Positions 16,644 to 24,534 of a stretch of DNA of 26,413 bases are shown piece by piece (the stretch's first letter is position 1; every line of letters starts with the position of its first letter). The notes beneath the pieces were generated by a model. That model did not search any database. It was not told the origin of the DNA and worked only from the letters and a program-made list of their open reading frames with translations. This DNA comes from CAYYHA01 sp964471535 (lineage in GTDB: Bacteria > Myxococcota > Myxococcia > SLRQ01). A program made the position numbers and the translations under genes. The stretch spans positions 1-26,413 of the forward strand of contig CAYYHA010000037.1 in NCBI GenBank assembly GCA_964471535.1. The letters are read 5' to 3'.

Positions 16644-18632
16644 ATGAGCGATGATCTCGAAAGCATCGACGTGAAGGTCGAGGTGGAGGGGGACGATCTC
16701 GTCGAGCCCCGCAGCCTCTTCGCAGCGGGTGCCGCGCTTCCGGATCCACCCATTCCGCCCCCCCCTTCGGGGGTGGCCGGGGCGGCGGCGGGCGGGGGGC
16801 AGGCCCGCACATCCACGCCCTCCGCCCAGACACCCGAGCTGACCGTGCGTGAGGTCTTCGATCGGCGCTACACCTACCGGCAGCTCCTGGGGGCCGGCGG
16901 CATGGGGGTGGTCGGTCTCTACCGAGACAACACCATCGGGCGTGAAGTGGCCCTGAAGGTGCGCCGCGGCGACCCCGGAGGCGACGCTGAGTGGCGCTTC
17001 CTGCGGGAGGCTCGGGTGCAGGGACAGCTCGAGCATCCCGCCGTGCTGCCGGTCTACGACCTGGGCGTGGACCCCGAAGGCAACGTCTACTTCTCCATGA
17101 AGCGGGTTCGAGGCATCAGCCTGCGCCACGTCCTCGAAGGGCTGAAGGCGGGCAACGAGCCGCTGCAGAAGCGGTTCAGCCGCCGCCGGCTCCTCGTCCG
17201 CTTCAATGCGATCTGTCTCGCCATGCAGTTCGCCCACGAGCGTGGCGTCGTCCACCGGGATCTGAAGCCCGACAACATCATGTTCGGCGATCACGGCGAG
17301 GTGTACGTGATCGACTGGGGTCTGGCGAAGGTGGCGGGCGCGCGCGAGCTTCCCGAGGATGGCCCCAAGGTGGAGGATGCCTCCAACGCCGACGAGACGG
17401 TGGCCGGACGCCTCATGGGCACGCCCGGCTACATGGCGCCGGAGCAGATCCGTGCTGGCGAGGTGGAGATCGATGGACGCGCCGATGTCTATGCGCTCGG
17501 TTCGATGCTCTTCGAGATCCTCACGCTCCATCGTCTCCACGATCACTACGAAGCGGCACCCCGGCTGATGGACACCATGAAGCTCGACGGCGTGCGCCCC
17601 TCGAAGCGTTTCCCCGATGCCGAGGTCCCTCCCGAGTTGGACGAGCTGGTCTTCCTGGCGACCCGCCTCGACCCGGCCGACCGCTTGGCCAGCGCTCGCG
17701 CCCTTTCCGAGGGCATCGAGGCCTACCTGGACGGAGACCGGGATCGAACGCTGCGGAAGGAGGCGGCGGCGAAGCATGCGGCGACGGCTGCGGCGGCCCT
17801 GGCCTGTGCATCGAAGCCGGGGGTGGAGGAGGCGGCGGAGCGGACCCGGGCGATGCGCGAGGTGACCACGGCGCTGGGCCTCGATCCCGAGCAGCCGCTC
17901 GCGCGCCGGGTCCTGCTGAAGCTGCTCACCCAGCCGCCCCGAGAGATGCCCGAGGAGGCCCGCCGAACGCTCGAAGCCTCACGAAAGGCGCACTTTCGCT
18001 CGGCGGCGCGCAACGCCATTGCCGCCTATCTCGCCTTTGGCGCCTATCTGCCGTTCACCGTGTGGATGGGTATCCGCGATGGCCGCTTGCTGGCGCTGAT
18101 GTCCGGGACCATCCTCGCCTCCCTTGCGGCGACGGTCTATTACCTCTACCGCCCGCCGGCGCAGCTGAAGGTCCCCCTGCCGCACCTTCTCCTCACCGCC
18201 GCTGCGGTAGGCAGTGGCTCGGTGATCTTCGGGCCGCTGGTCCTGGTCCCGCTGGTCGCGCTCGCCAACGCGATCGCCTACCTGGCCATCCTAGAGGGGC
18301 GGCGCGGAGCGGTGATCGCCGCCGCGGTCGCTGTCGTAGCCGTTCCGGCCCTTCTCATGTGGATGGGGGTCATACCGAGCGCCTACGAGGTCACGAATGG
18401 GGTGATCCAGATACGTCCCCAAATGACGGAGTTTCCACCAGTCCCGACGATGACCTTTCTCACCTTCGCCAACCTTGCCGTCCTCGCCAGCGCCGGACTC
18501 TACGTCTCCGACCTTCGGCGCAAGTACGCGGATGCCGAGCGTCGCCTCCACGTCCAGGCGTGGCAGCTTTCCCGCATCGTTCCCGAAGACGTGGGGGCAG
18601 CGAAGACACCGGCCTCGGGCGCTTCCGCCTAG
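16644..18632 (+). CDS. Ser/Thr protein kinase with C-terminal six-helix membrane domain
   Basis: Eukaryote-like (Hanks-type) kinase of 662 residues. After an acidic, Pro-rich N-terminus (1-65), the kinase domain runs from about 75 to 350: Gly loop GAGGMGVV at 83-90, Lys105 in VALK, Glu122 in the C helix, catalytic HRDLKPDN at 204-211, DWG (in place of DFG) at 224-226 and MAPEQ at 264-268. DWG is common in bacterial relatives of this type. A charged helical stretch (365-450) follows. Six predicted membrane helices lie near 457-476, 482-502, 513-530, 532-550, 556-577 and 603-621, then a short cytoplasmic tail. It is likely an inner-membrane signalling kinase sensing through the helix bundle (inference). 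ATG 16644 excludes a long Arg-rich upstream frame; no strong ribosome site. Its stop overlaps that of the convergent kinase within CTAG. Confidence 0.88.
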   Translation: MSDDLESIDVKVEVEGDDLVEPRSLFAAGAALPDPPIPPPPSGVAGAAAGGGQARTSTPSAQTPELTVREVFDRRYTYRQLLGAGGMGVVGLYRDNTIGREVALKVRRGDPGGDAEWRFLREARVQGQLEHPAVLPVYDLGVDPEGNVYFSMKRVRGISLRHVLEGLKAGNEPLQKRFSRRRLLVRFNAICLAMQFAHERGVVHRDLKPDNIMFGDHGEVYVIDWGLAKVAGARELPEDGPKVEDASNADETVAGRLMGTPGYMAPEQIRAGEVEIDGRADVYALGSMLFEILTLHRLHDHYEAAPRLMDTMKLDGVRPSKRFPDAEVPPELDELVFLATRLDPADRLASARALSEGIEAYLDGDRDRTLRKEAAAKHAATAAAALACASKPGVEEAAERTRAMREVTTALGLDPEQPLARRVLLKLLTQPPREMPEEARRTLEASRKAHFRSAARNAIAAYLAFGAYLPFTVWMGIRDGRLLALMSGTILASLAATVYYLYRPPAQLKVPLPHLLLTAAAVGSGSVIFGPLVLVPLVALANAIAYLAILEGRRGAVIAAAVAVVAVPALLMWMGVIPSAYEVTNGVIQIRPQMTEFPPVPTMTFLTFANLAVLASAGLYVSDLRRKYADAERRLHVQAWQLSRIVPEDVGAAKTPASGASA

Positions 18633-19735
18633 GGCTCCATCAGTGACTCGACGACCTCTTCCGCCGTCTGCAGGCGGTCGGCGGGATCCTTGCGCAGGAG
18701 CACGTGGGCGAGGCGGGCGAGGCCGTAGTCCACGTGGGGGTTCAGCGACCCAATGGGCTGCGGCTCGCGCTCGAGGAGCTGATGCCACAACTCGAGGGGA
18801 TGCTTGGCGACGAAGGGTGGCCGGCCGGTGAGCAGCTCGTAGAGGATCACGCCGAGCGCGTAGAGGTCACTCCGTCCGTCGACGTGCTCGCCCGCAGCCT
18901 GCTCTGGCGACATGTAGCGGTAGGTGCCCACGACCTGCCCGGTGTCCGTGACGTCTTCGAGGTCCGAGATCAGCTTGCATAGGCCGAAGTCCATCAGCCG
19001 GGCGTTGCCCTCGTGGTCCACCAGGATGTTGGAGGGCTTGAGGTCCCGGTGCACCAATCCTCGGCTGTGCACGTAGGCGAGTCCTTCTGCGACCTGGGCC
19101 ATCAGCTCGCGGATGCGGGTTACCCGCATGGGATCGTTCAGGCGGGTCAGGTCCTGACCCGACTCGGTGAGCGGGGGGAGGTCGACGGGCTCGGGGTCGG
19201 CGGCGAGATCGTCGAAGGGCAGGTCCACTGAAGGCGCCGCGTGGGTCGCGCCGACCGTCATTGGCTCGGAACTCGGCGAGCGTCCGAGCAAGATGTCCGA
19301 ATCGGGCTCTTCCATCCATGCCGAGAGATCGAAGGCCCCCTCCGCCTCGCTCGAGGGAGCAGCGTCCTCGAGTGTCGGAGGTGGATCCTGGGATTCGCTT
19401 CCGAAGGATCGCGGCGTATCCGGGTGGAGGCCGACCAGATCGAGATGGCGCTTCAGGTCCACGCCGTCGATGAGTTCCATCGCGTAGTAGGGCATGTCCC
19501 CGGCGATGCCCGAATCGTAGACGTGGACGATGTTCGGATGCTCGAGTCGAGCCAGTGCGTCGAACTCGCGGATGAAGCGGCTGATCGCCCGCTTGTTGTT
19601 GGTGGGCGTCTGGGTGAGCAGCTTGACCGCAACGATCTCGGAGGAGCGCTCGTCGTTGGCCCGGTACACGATGCCCAGGCCGCCGCGTCCGAGGACGCCT
19701 AGGATCTCGTACGGGCCGAGTCGTTCTGGGTGCAT
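18629..19735 (-). CDS. Soluble Ser/Thr protein kinase with an acidic insert in the catalytic domain
   Basis: Hanks-type kinase of 368 residues with all key residues: Gly loop GRGGLGIV at 16-23, Lys38, Glu57, HRDLKPSN at 229-236, DFG at 249-251, SPE at 276-278 and DVDGRSD/ALGVILYEL-type lobe motifs. Between the hinge (YAMELIDGVDLKRHL, about 84-98) and the helix that leads to the catalytic loop (MRVTRIRELMAQV) lies an extra stretch of about 100 residues (101-200), rich in Ser, Asp, Glu and Pro. Ordinary PknB-type kinases have only a short link there. There is no transmembrane segment or sensor domain, so it is probably cytoplasmic. Its start is ATG 19735, with a candidate promoter at 19766-19794. 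The last bases overlap the stop of the opposing membrane kinase. Confidence 0.9.
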   Translation of the reverse strand: MHPERLGPYEILGVLGRGGLGIVYRANDERSSEIVAVKLLTQTPTNNKRAISRFIREFDALARLEHPNIVHVYDSGIAGDMPYYAMELIDGVDLKRHLDLVGLHPDTPRSFGSESQDPPPTLEDAAPSSEAEGAFDLSAWMEEPDSDILLGRSPSSEPMTVGATHAAPSVDLPFDDLAADPEPVDLPPLTESGQDLTRLNDPMRVTRIRELMAQVAEGLAYVHSRGLVHRDLKPSNILVDHEGNARLMDFGLCKLISDLEDVTDTGQVVGTYRYMSPEQAAGEHVDGRSDLYALGVILYELLTGRPPFVAKHPLELWHQLLEREPQPIGSLNPHVDYGLARLAHVLLRKDPADRLQTAEEVVESLMEP

Positions 19736-19765
19736 GGTCTAAAAGGCCCTCTCTTCAGCCCGAAA

Positions 19766-19794
19766 ACGCTACGCCCCTGGCCCGTCCCAAGCAA
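19766..19794 (-). promoter_or_regulatory. Candidate sigma70-type promoter of the soluble kinase gene
   Basis: On the minus strand TTGCTT (19794-19789) and TAGCGT (19771-19766) are separated by exactly 17 nt, giving a start of transcription about 24 nt before ATG 19735. It lies in the 100-bp divergent gap before the gene at 19836. Confidence 0.4.
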
Positions 19795-19835
19795 GTTGCT
19801 GCCCTCGCCAGCCCGCCTCCACTAAGGTGTCGGGG

Positions 19836-21488
19836 ATGGCACTGGGCGACTGGCCGGAGGAGGAGACGGGGCGGCATGCGCCTGGCGCCCTGTCCCCCGG
19901 GTGGAAGCGTGCTGGGCTGACCGCCGCGGCGCTGGCCTTCGTCCTCATCTCCGCGGCCATCTACGTCTCCACCTTCGAGGTGCGCTGGGCCACGCGCGTC
20001 TATGGGCCGAGGCTGTGGGTGGCAGGACAGCGCGTGGCACTGCGCGTGGTGGTGGACGACGTGCAGGAAATGGTGCCGCTCGACGGTTTCTCGGCGCGGG
20101 GTTGGATCGAGGGGCCGGGGGGCGCGCGGATCAGCCTCGGGGAGGGCCTCGCGCGGGGCACCCGTTCAGTGGAGCTCGGTGCGGCCGTTCCCGAAGCGGT
20201 GCCCCGCGGTCCGTGGACCCTGGCCCTCGAGGTGCGGCGAGGCGAGGAGGTGGAGCACGTGCGCGTGCCCATCGAGGTGGGCGACGCGGCGACCGTGGCG
20301 CCGGAGCGCTGGCTCGCCCTTCGCAACGCGTGCGAGGAGGGGAGCCATCGCGTCGAGGACCGCTGGGAACCGAGCCCGCTGTGCCTCGAACCGCCCGAGG
20401 TGCGCATCTACCCAGAGAGTGGGGCCCTGGTGGCCAATCTCGACAACCCCGTTCTCGTCTACCACCCGAGCGCCCGCACTCTCACCCTTCAGGCGCTCCC
20501 GCCGCCGCCTGCGCCCGGTGCCGCCGCGCCGCCGCCGCGGCAGCCGCCGGCCGCCCTCGTGCCCGACCGCCTCGGGCTCGCCCCCTTTCGCTACACGCCC
20601 ACCTACCCGCGGGGACCCTTTCGGATCGTCGTCGACGGGCACGAGGAGGAGCAGTGGATCCGTGACGTGCCGGGACAGGTGCTCATCGAGGTGGAGCGCG
20701 CGCTGCTCGGGCCCGGCGAGACCGTGCGGGCGACGGTGACTTCTCTGCGGCGGCGGGGGCCCCTCTATCTGGACGTGTGGGCGGCGGGACGATGGATCGG
20801 CGCCGACTCGGTGGCCCTCGAGGGATCCTCCCGCTTCGAATACGAGGTGCGGCTGCCTGAGGCGGCCCATGGCGTGGTCGCCCTGCGTGCCTACACGCAG
20901 CCCGACGGGCCGATCGGGGCCTACGACGAGCGGCTGCTGTGGGTGACCGGAGCGGCGCCGGCAGAGGCCCTCGCCGAGGTCACCGGGGCGCTGCCGGGCC
21001 TGCCGCTCGCCGAGCCCCTCGCCGAGTACGAAACCCCGCCGGGCCCCGATCCCCTGGTCGCCGCTCTGGCCGGGGTGCCACCGGAGCAGGTAACGCCCCG
21101 GGCCCTCGAGCACGCGGTGCGCGCACTCCTCTCCCGCGTCGAGATCACCGTGCCCCCCTCACCACGCCTCGCCGACACGGCCTCCGCGAAACTGGAGGCG
21201 ATGCGCCAGTACCAGACGCGCCTGCAGCGACCCATCCTCACGGCGCTCGCTGCTCTGGGGGTGGCCGTCCTGGTTGCGGTGCTCTTCCTCCTTGTGCGGC
21301 TGGCGCGACAGACGCGCCGCCGCCTTGCCGAGGTGGAGCTCGACTCCGAACTCGAGGACGCGGAGGCGCGGCCGATCCGCGGCAGTGGCATCCTCCTCGA
21401 GGGGGCACTGCTCGTGGGCATCCTCGTCGCCGCGATCATCGGGCTGCTCGTTCTCCTGCAGAGTCTGCGCTGGACCTACGCGCTGTGA
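19836..21488 (+). CDS. Membrane-anchored protein of unknown function with large periplasmic part
   Basis: A 550-residue protein I do not recognise. One membrane helix lies at about 26-45. A long, probably periplasmic region of about 420 residues follows, with beta-rich, Ig/macroglobulin-like segments (WVAGQRVALRVVV, GPWTLALEVRRG, LLGPGETVRATVTS, GPLYLDVWAAGRW, HGVVALRAYTQPDGPIG). A Pro-rich hinge sits near 221-240, and two helices at about 467-487 and 520-543 are joined by a charged 32-residue loop. The phrase on pre-emptive axes (LGPGETVRATV) resembles MG-type domains of bacterial alpha-2-macroglobulins, but no thioester or long bait region is seen. ATG 19836 is preferred over GTG 19827 because AAGGTG precedes it by about 7 nt. 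Its last 53 nt overlap the convergent DUF1460 gene. Confidence 0.72.
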   Translation: MALGDWPEEETGRHAPGALSPGWKRAGLTAAALAFVLISAAIYVSTFEVRWATRVYGPRLWVAGQRVALRVVVDDVQEMVPLDGFSARGWIEGPGGARISLGEGLARGTRSVELGAAVPEAVPRGPWTLALEVRRGEEVEHVRVPIEVGDAATVAPERWLALRNACEEGSHRVEDRWEPSPLCLEPPEVRIYPESGALVANLDNPVLVYHPSARTLTLQALPPPPAPGAAAPPPRQPPAALVPDRLGLAPFRYTPTYPRGPFRIVVDGHEEEQWIRDVPGQVLIEVERALLGPGETVRATVTSLRRRGPLYLDVWAAGRWIGADSVALEGSSRFEYEVRLPEAAHGVVALRAYTQPDGPIGAYDERLLWVTGAAPAEALAEVTGALPGLPLAEPLAEYETPPGPDPLVAALAGVPPEQVTPRALEHAVRALLSRVEITVPPSPRLADTASAKLEAMRQYQTRLQRPILTALAALGVAVLVAVLFLLVRLARQTRRRLAEVELDSELEDAEARPIRGSGILLEGALLVGILVAAIIGLLVLLQSLRWTYAL

Positions 21489-23346
21489 CCGCCCTGCTGC
21501 GGGGGAGCGGCAGGAGGAGGTTGAACCCTGCGACGGGCCACTTTCGGTACTTCGCATTGCGGCGGACGAAGGTCTCGAGCCGCTCGTCGACGACTCTCCC
21601 GTAGCCGGCCTTGGCTGCGTGCCGGAGGTAGAGCGCGTCCCCCTTGCGGAAGACGAAGCCCAGGTGGGTGACCCGGTAGGGGCGCAGCGGGATCTCGGTG
21701 CGCACGACGAGCAGCAGGGCGCCGTCGGGGATGCGGTCCATGACCTCGGGGAAGCGTTCGATGGGGACGATGGGCAGGCGGCGCGTACCCATGGGGACCT
21801 CTTCGGCGCGCAAGGGGAGGTCGACGCCACGACGCTGCGCCCAGCTCGTCGGGCTCACCGTCTTCTCGACCCACTCGACGCGGTCCCCGCCCACCTCTTC
21901 GGTGATGTCCCGGACGAAGCCCTTCTGGATGTTGTTGGGGATCCACTGCGCCATCATCAGGTGGTTGCGGCGCCCGAAGGCGATGCGGCCGTCCGAGTAG
22001 CGGATCTCGCTGAGCAGCCCGAGGGGATCGTCGGGCGCGTTGGCCAGGGCGAGCACCTGCTCCACGTAGGTCAGGCAGTCGACCGCATCGAAGCGGTAGA
22101 GGGGATCGGGGTCGTAGCCTGCGCCCTCACCGAGGGGGGAGTCGAGGTAGGGCACGCCACGGAAGTGGGCCGAGAGGGCGGCGAGCCGTTCGGTGAAGGG
22201 GACCTGCTCCCGCGCGAGGCGGCGCGCCAACGCGAGGGGCCCGAAGTCGTCGGGGGGCTGCCAGCGGGGAAGCGGCGTGCCCGCGTCGGCCCCGGCCGGG
22301 CCCAGGCCAGCCTCCTTTGCCTGCGGGGGGCGCGTGTCTCCATCGGCTTCCTCCTGCCCCGCACGGCGCGCCGCCGCCGTCTCCGCCGCGGCCGCGCCCA
22401 CGCGAGCGAGGGCGTCGGCTGCGGCGAGGGCGGCGCGGCCGTCGTCCCCCTCCCGCACACGAAGGAGGTACCGCAGCCCGCGGGAATCCTTCTGCGCCGC
22501 CAGGCTCTCGGCGGCGGCCAGCCGCACCTTCGGCTCCGGGTCCTGCAGCCGGGCGGCCAGGAGTTCCCGGGCCCAGGGACGTGCCACCCGTGCGAGGAGC
22601 CGCGCCGCGTCGACGCGCACATAGGCTTGTGGCGCGGAGAGCTGCGCTTCCACCATCGCCCGCGCCTTCGCATCGCCCAGTGGCAGCAGCGCCTCGAGGG
22701 CTGCCAGGCGCAGCGCCTCGCTCGGGGCCTCGAGCCGGGCCCGCAGGGCCGTCCGAGCCGCCCGGTTGGGCGCCGCGCCCAGGGCGCGCAAGAGCGCAAT
22801 CTCCAGCTCGAGGTCCTCGTCCCCCACGGCGCCGAGGGCCCGGAGCAGCGCCGGCACGGCGTCCTTGGCCCCGAGGGTGCGAAGCGCCTGCGCCGCGGCG
22901 AAGCGGACCTCCCGCCGGGGATCGGCGAGACGCGCCGCCACTGCCTTCGCAGTCGCAGGGACCGCCCACCGGCCAAGGGCATAGACGGCGTTGCGTCGCA
23001 CCTCCCAGTCGGGGTCGCGTGTGGCGGCGACGACGGTCGAGGCCAGCTCGGGTGCGTCGAAGAAGCCCAGGGCGTAGGAGGCGCGGATTCGGCTGCGCGT
23101 ATCGGCGCTGCCGAGCAGGCTCGCGATCTCCGGGGCCACCTGGCCGCTGTCGAGGAAGAGCAGCCGATTGACGATGCCGTCCACCTTCGAGTCGGGGGCA
23201 CGCCGGAGCTGATCGAGCAGGGAGCGAAGCTCGAAGGCACGATCGGGGGGGGGCGCAGGCTGTGCCGGGGCCGGCGCGGAGCGGAGGCCGAGGAGGAAGG
23301 TCGCGGCGAGGGCGGCGGCGCGGGCGGCACGCATCGGCGAGATCAT
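21436..23346 (-). CDS. HEAT-repeat protein fused to DUF1460 amidase-like domain
   Basis: Exported protein of 636 residues with a Sec signal peptide (cleavage likely after APAPA near 28). Residues about 70-318 form tandem HEAT/PBS-lyase-type helical repeats (for example DPDWEVRRNAVYALGRW and DPRREVRFAAAQALRTLGA). A low-complexity linker (319-365) leads to a domain at about 370-625 matching the DUF1460 (N-acetylmuramoyl-L-alanine amidase-like, NlpC/P60-related) pattern: FRGVPYLDSPLGEG, then DCLTYVEQVLALA with Cys424 as the likely nucleophile, then GRRNHLMMAQW with His462. Predicted to act on peptidoglycan fragments in the periplasm, with HEAT repeats as a protein-binding scaffold (inference). 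ATG 23346 is preferred; TTG 23400 and ATG 23334 are alternatives. The 3' end overlaps the convergent gene by 53 nt. Confidence 0.83.
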   Translation of the reverse strand: MISPMRAARAAALAATFLLGLRSAPAPAQPAPPPDRAFELRSLLDQLRRAPDSKVDGIVNRLLFLDSGQVAPEIASLLGSADTRSRIRASYALGFFDAPELASTVVAATRDPDWEVRRNAVYALGRWAVPATAKAVAARLADPRREVRFAAAQALRTLGAKDAVPALLRALGAVGDEDLELEIALLRALGAAPNRAARTALRARLEAPSEALRLAALEALLPLGDAKARAMVEAQLSAPQAYVRVDAARLLARVARPWARELLAARLQDPEPKVRLAAAESLAAQKDSRGLRYLLRVREGDDGRAALAAADALARVGAAAAETAAARRAGQEEADGDTRPPQAKEAGLGPAGADAGTPLPRWQPPDDFGPLALARRLAREQVPFTERLAALSAHFRGVPYLDSPLGEGAGYDPDPLYRFDAVDCLTYVEQVLALANAPDDPLGLLSEIRYSDGRIAFGRRNHLMMAQWIPNNIQKGFVRDITEEVGGDRVEWVEKTVSPTSWAQRRGVDLPLRAEEVPMGTRRLPIVPIERFPEVMDRIPDGALLLVVRTEIPLRPYRVTHLGFVFRKGDALYLRHAAKAGYGRVVDERLETFVRRNAKYRKWPVAGFNLLLPLPRSRAVTARRSSADSAGERAAR

Positions 23347-23372
23347 AGGACAGGCCCCAGGGGGGTGGTAGG

Positions 23373-23981
23373 ATGCGCCCTTGCGAGGAGGTGGTCGCAA
23401 CCGTTCCCTTCGACCTCATCATGAACTTCGGCGTGGGGCTCGCCACTGCGTGGGCGGCGCGCGAGGAGATTCGGCTCGGTCCTCGCGGCCAAAGGCGGCC
23501 GCTTTTTGCCCTCCTCGCTTTCGAGGCGCTCGTCTTCTGCCCGCTCGGGGCGTACCTCTACGCGGTGCACACCGACTGGTCGTGGAACTACTTCCTCGAC
23601 CCGGATACGCTGCCCGCCTGGTTCGGTGTGGTGGCCATCGCCGGGTACGCAGCGGCGGCGGTCGCGGGCTATCTGCTCGGAGTCCACCTGCTGCGACGCG
23701 GCCAGACGCGGCGGGTCCTGCACCTGTGCCTGGGCATCACCGGGCTCCTTGCGATCTACTTCGCGGTGTTCTTTCGACGCTTCTGGTGGGTGGGTCGCTA
23801 CCAGGACTACGCGGTGGCACCGGGCCGCCCGGCGATGCAGCCCTTCCTGGAGAGTCGGCTGGGCTGGGTGCTCCTGGTCGCCGGGACACTCCTGGTCGGG
23901 GCGCTGGGGTGGATGCTGGTCCATCTCGAGCGCCACGGCCGTCGCCTCCGCGCCCACCGTGAGGCCGAGGTGGGCCCGTGA
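23373..23981 (+). CDS. Small polytopic membrane protein, unknown function
   Basis: A 202-residue hydrophobic protein with four clear membrane helices (about 43-64, 83-107, 115-135 and 162-184) and a possible fifth at the N-terminus (12-28). Aromatic loops (HTDWSWNYFLDPDTLP and FFRRFWWVGRYQDY) lie between them and the tail is basic. No family recognised. ATG 23373 follows a G-rich ribosome site (AGGGGGG, 7 nt upstream); GTG 23391 and ATG 23421 are shorter alternatives. Only 26 bp separate this start from that of the divergent HEAT-DUF1460 gene, so their promoters would have to lie inside one another's coding region unless one of the starts is further in. Confidence 0.7.
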   Translation: MRPCEEVVATVPFDLIMNFGVGLATAWAAREEIRLGPRGQRRPLFALLAFEALVFCPLGAYLYAVHTDWSWNYFLDPDTLPAWFGVVAIAGYAAAAVAGYLLGVHLLRRGQTRRVLHLCLGITGLLAIYFAVFFRRFWWVGRYQDYAVAPGRPAMQPFLESRLGWVLLVAGTLLVGALGWMLVHLERHGRRLRAHREAEVGP

Positions 23982-24044
23982 GCACGGAGGCGGCGAGCAC
24001 GAGCGAAGCTACCGGAATCCCAAGGAAAACTGGGGGCCTCGTTC

Positions 24045-24073
24045 TTGACACCCCTCGGGGCCGCTGCTACGCA
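24045..24073 (+). promoter_or_regulatory. Sigma70-type promoter for the DUF4398-ompA operon
   Basis: A perfect TTGACA (24045-24050) is followed after exactly 17 nt by TACGCA (24068-24073), placing transcription start near 24080, about 20 nt before ATG 24101. This is the best -35/-10 pair in the window and sits immediately upstream of the lipoprotein-OmpA gene pair. Confidence 0.6.
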
Positions 24074-24100
24074 CGAAGGGTGATCCCCGGAGGGCCGATG

Positions 24101-24505
24101 ATGAAGCGCGGGCGCGTTCTGGGAGCTGCGGTGGCCGTGGGTGCTGCCGCGGTCTTGCTCGGGGGCTGCGGTCCCATCGAATCGACGGCGGTGATCGGTG
24201 AGGCCGAGGTGGAGATCGCGGGGGCCCGCGCCGCGGATGCGGAGACCAAGGCGACCTACGAGTTCGTCTCCGCCGAACTCTATCTGGAGAAGGCCCGGGA
24301 GGAGCGCGGCTACGCCGACTACCAGGCGGCCGTGGACTACGCGCGCAAGGCGGCCGAGCTGGCGCGGGAGGCGAGAGCCAAGGCGCAGAGCAAGATGCGG
24401 GAGGGCGCCGCGCCTCCGCCGCCTCCCGACGATGAACTCGTTCCCTTCGAAAGAAGTGAAGAGAACGGACCGGCTCCTGTGATCCAAGAGTTGGACCCCG
24501 AATGA
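24101..24505 (+). CDS. DUF4398-type small lipoprotein
   Basis: Lipoprotein of 134 residues with an ideal lipobox (AAAVLLGGC). The mature part is a helical hairpin of the DUF4398 type: EVEIAGARAADAE, then LYLEKAREERGYADYQAAV, then DYARKAAELAREARAKA, followed by a Pro/Glu-rich tail. Such proteins commonly sit beside OmpA/Pal-like lipoproteins in Myxococcota and are thought to act in the outer membrane-peptidoglycan layer. Start ATG 24101 has GGAGGG 6 nt upstream; the neighbouring ATG 24098 leaves only 3 nt. Its TGA is about 30 nt before the preferred start of the ompA gene and overlaps an alternative start (ATGA at 24502). The OmpA protein's own N-terminus has the same kind of helical domain, so the pair looks like a duplicated module. 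Confidence 0.78.
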   Translation: MKRGRVLGAAVAVGAAAVLLGGCGPIESTAVIGEAEVEIAGARAADAETKATYEFVSAELYLEKAREERGYADYQAAVDYARKAAELAREARAKAQSKMREGAAPPPPPDDELVPFERSEENGPAPVIQELDPE

Positions 24506-24534
24506 TGGGCAGCACGCGAGGGAAGGGGATGAGG

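Noticed and set aside
16630..16645. Sigma54-like TGGCAC followed by TCGGT before the membrane kinase
   Set aside because: The -12 part does not match TTGC and the element would abut the ATG, leaving no leader.
16458..17777. 439-codon minus-strand open frame
   Set aside because: Antisense to the membrane kinase, whose catalytic motifs are complete on the plus strand.
21274..23424. 716-codon plus-strand open frame
   Set aside because: Antisense to the HEAT-DUF1460 gene; Arg/Gly-rich with no recognisable motif.
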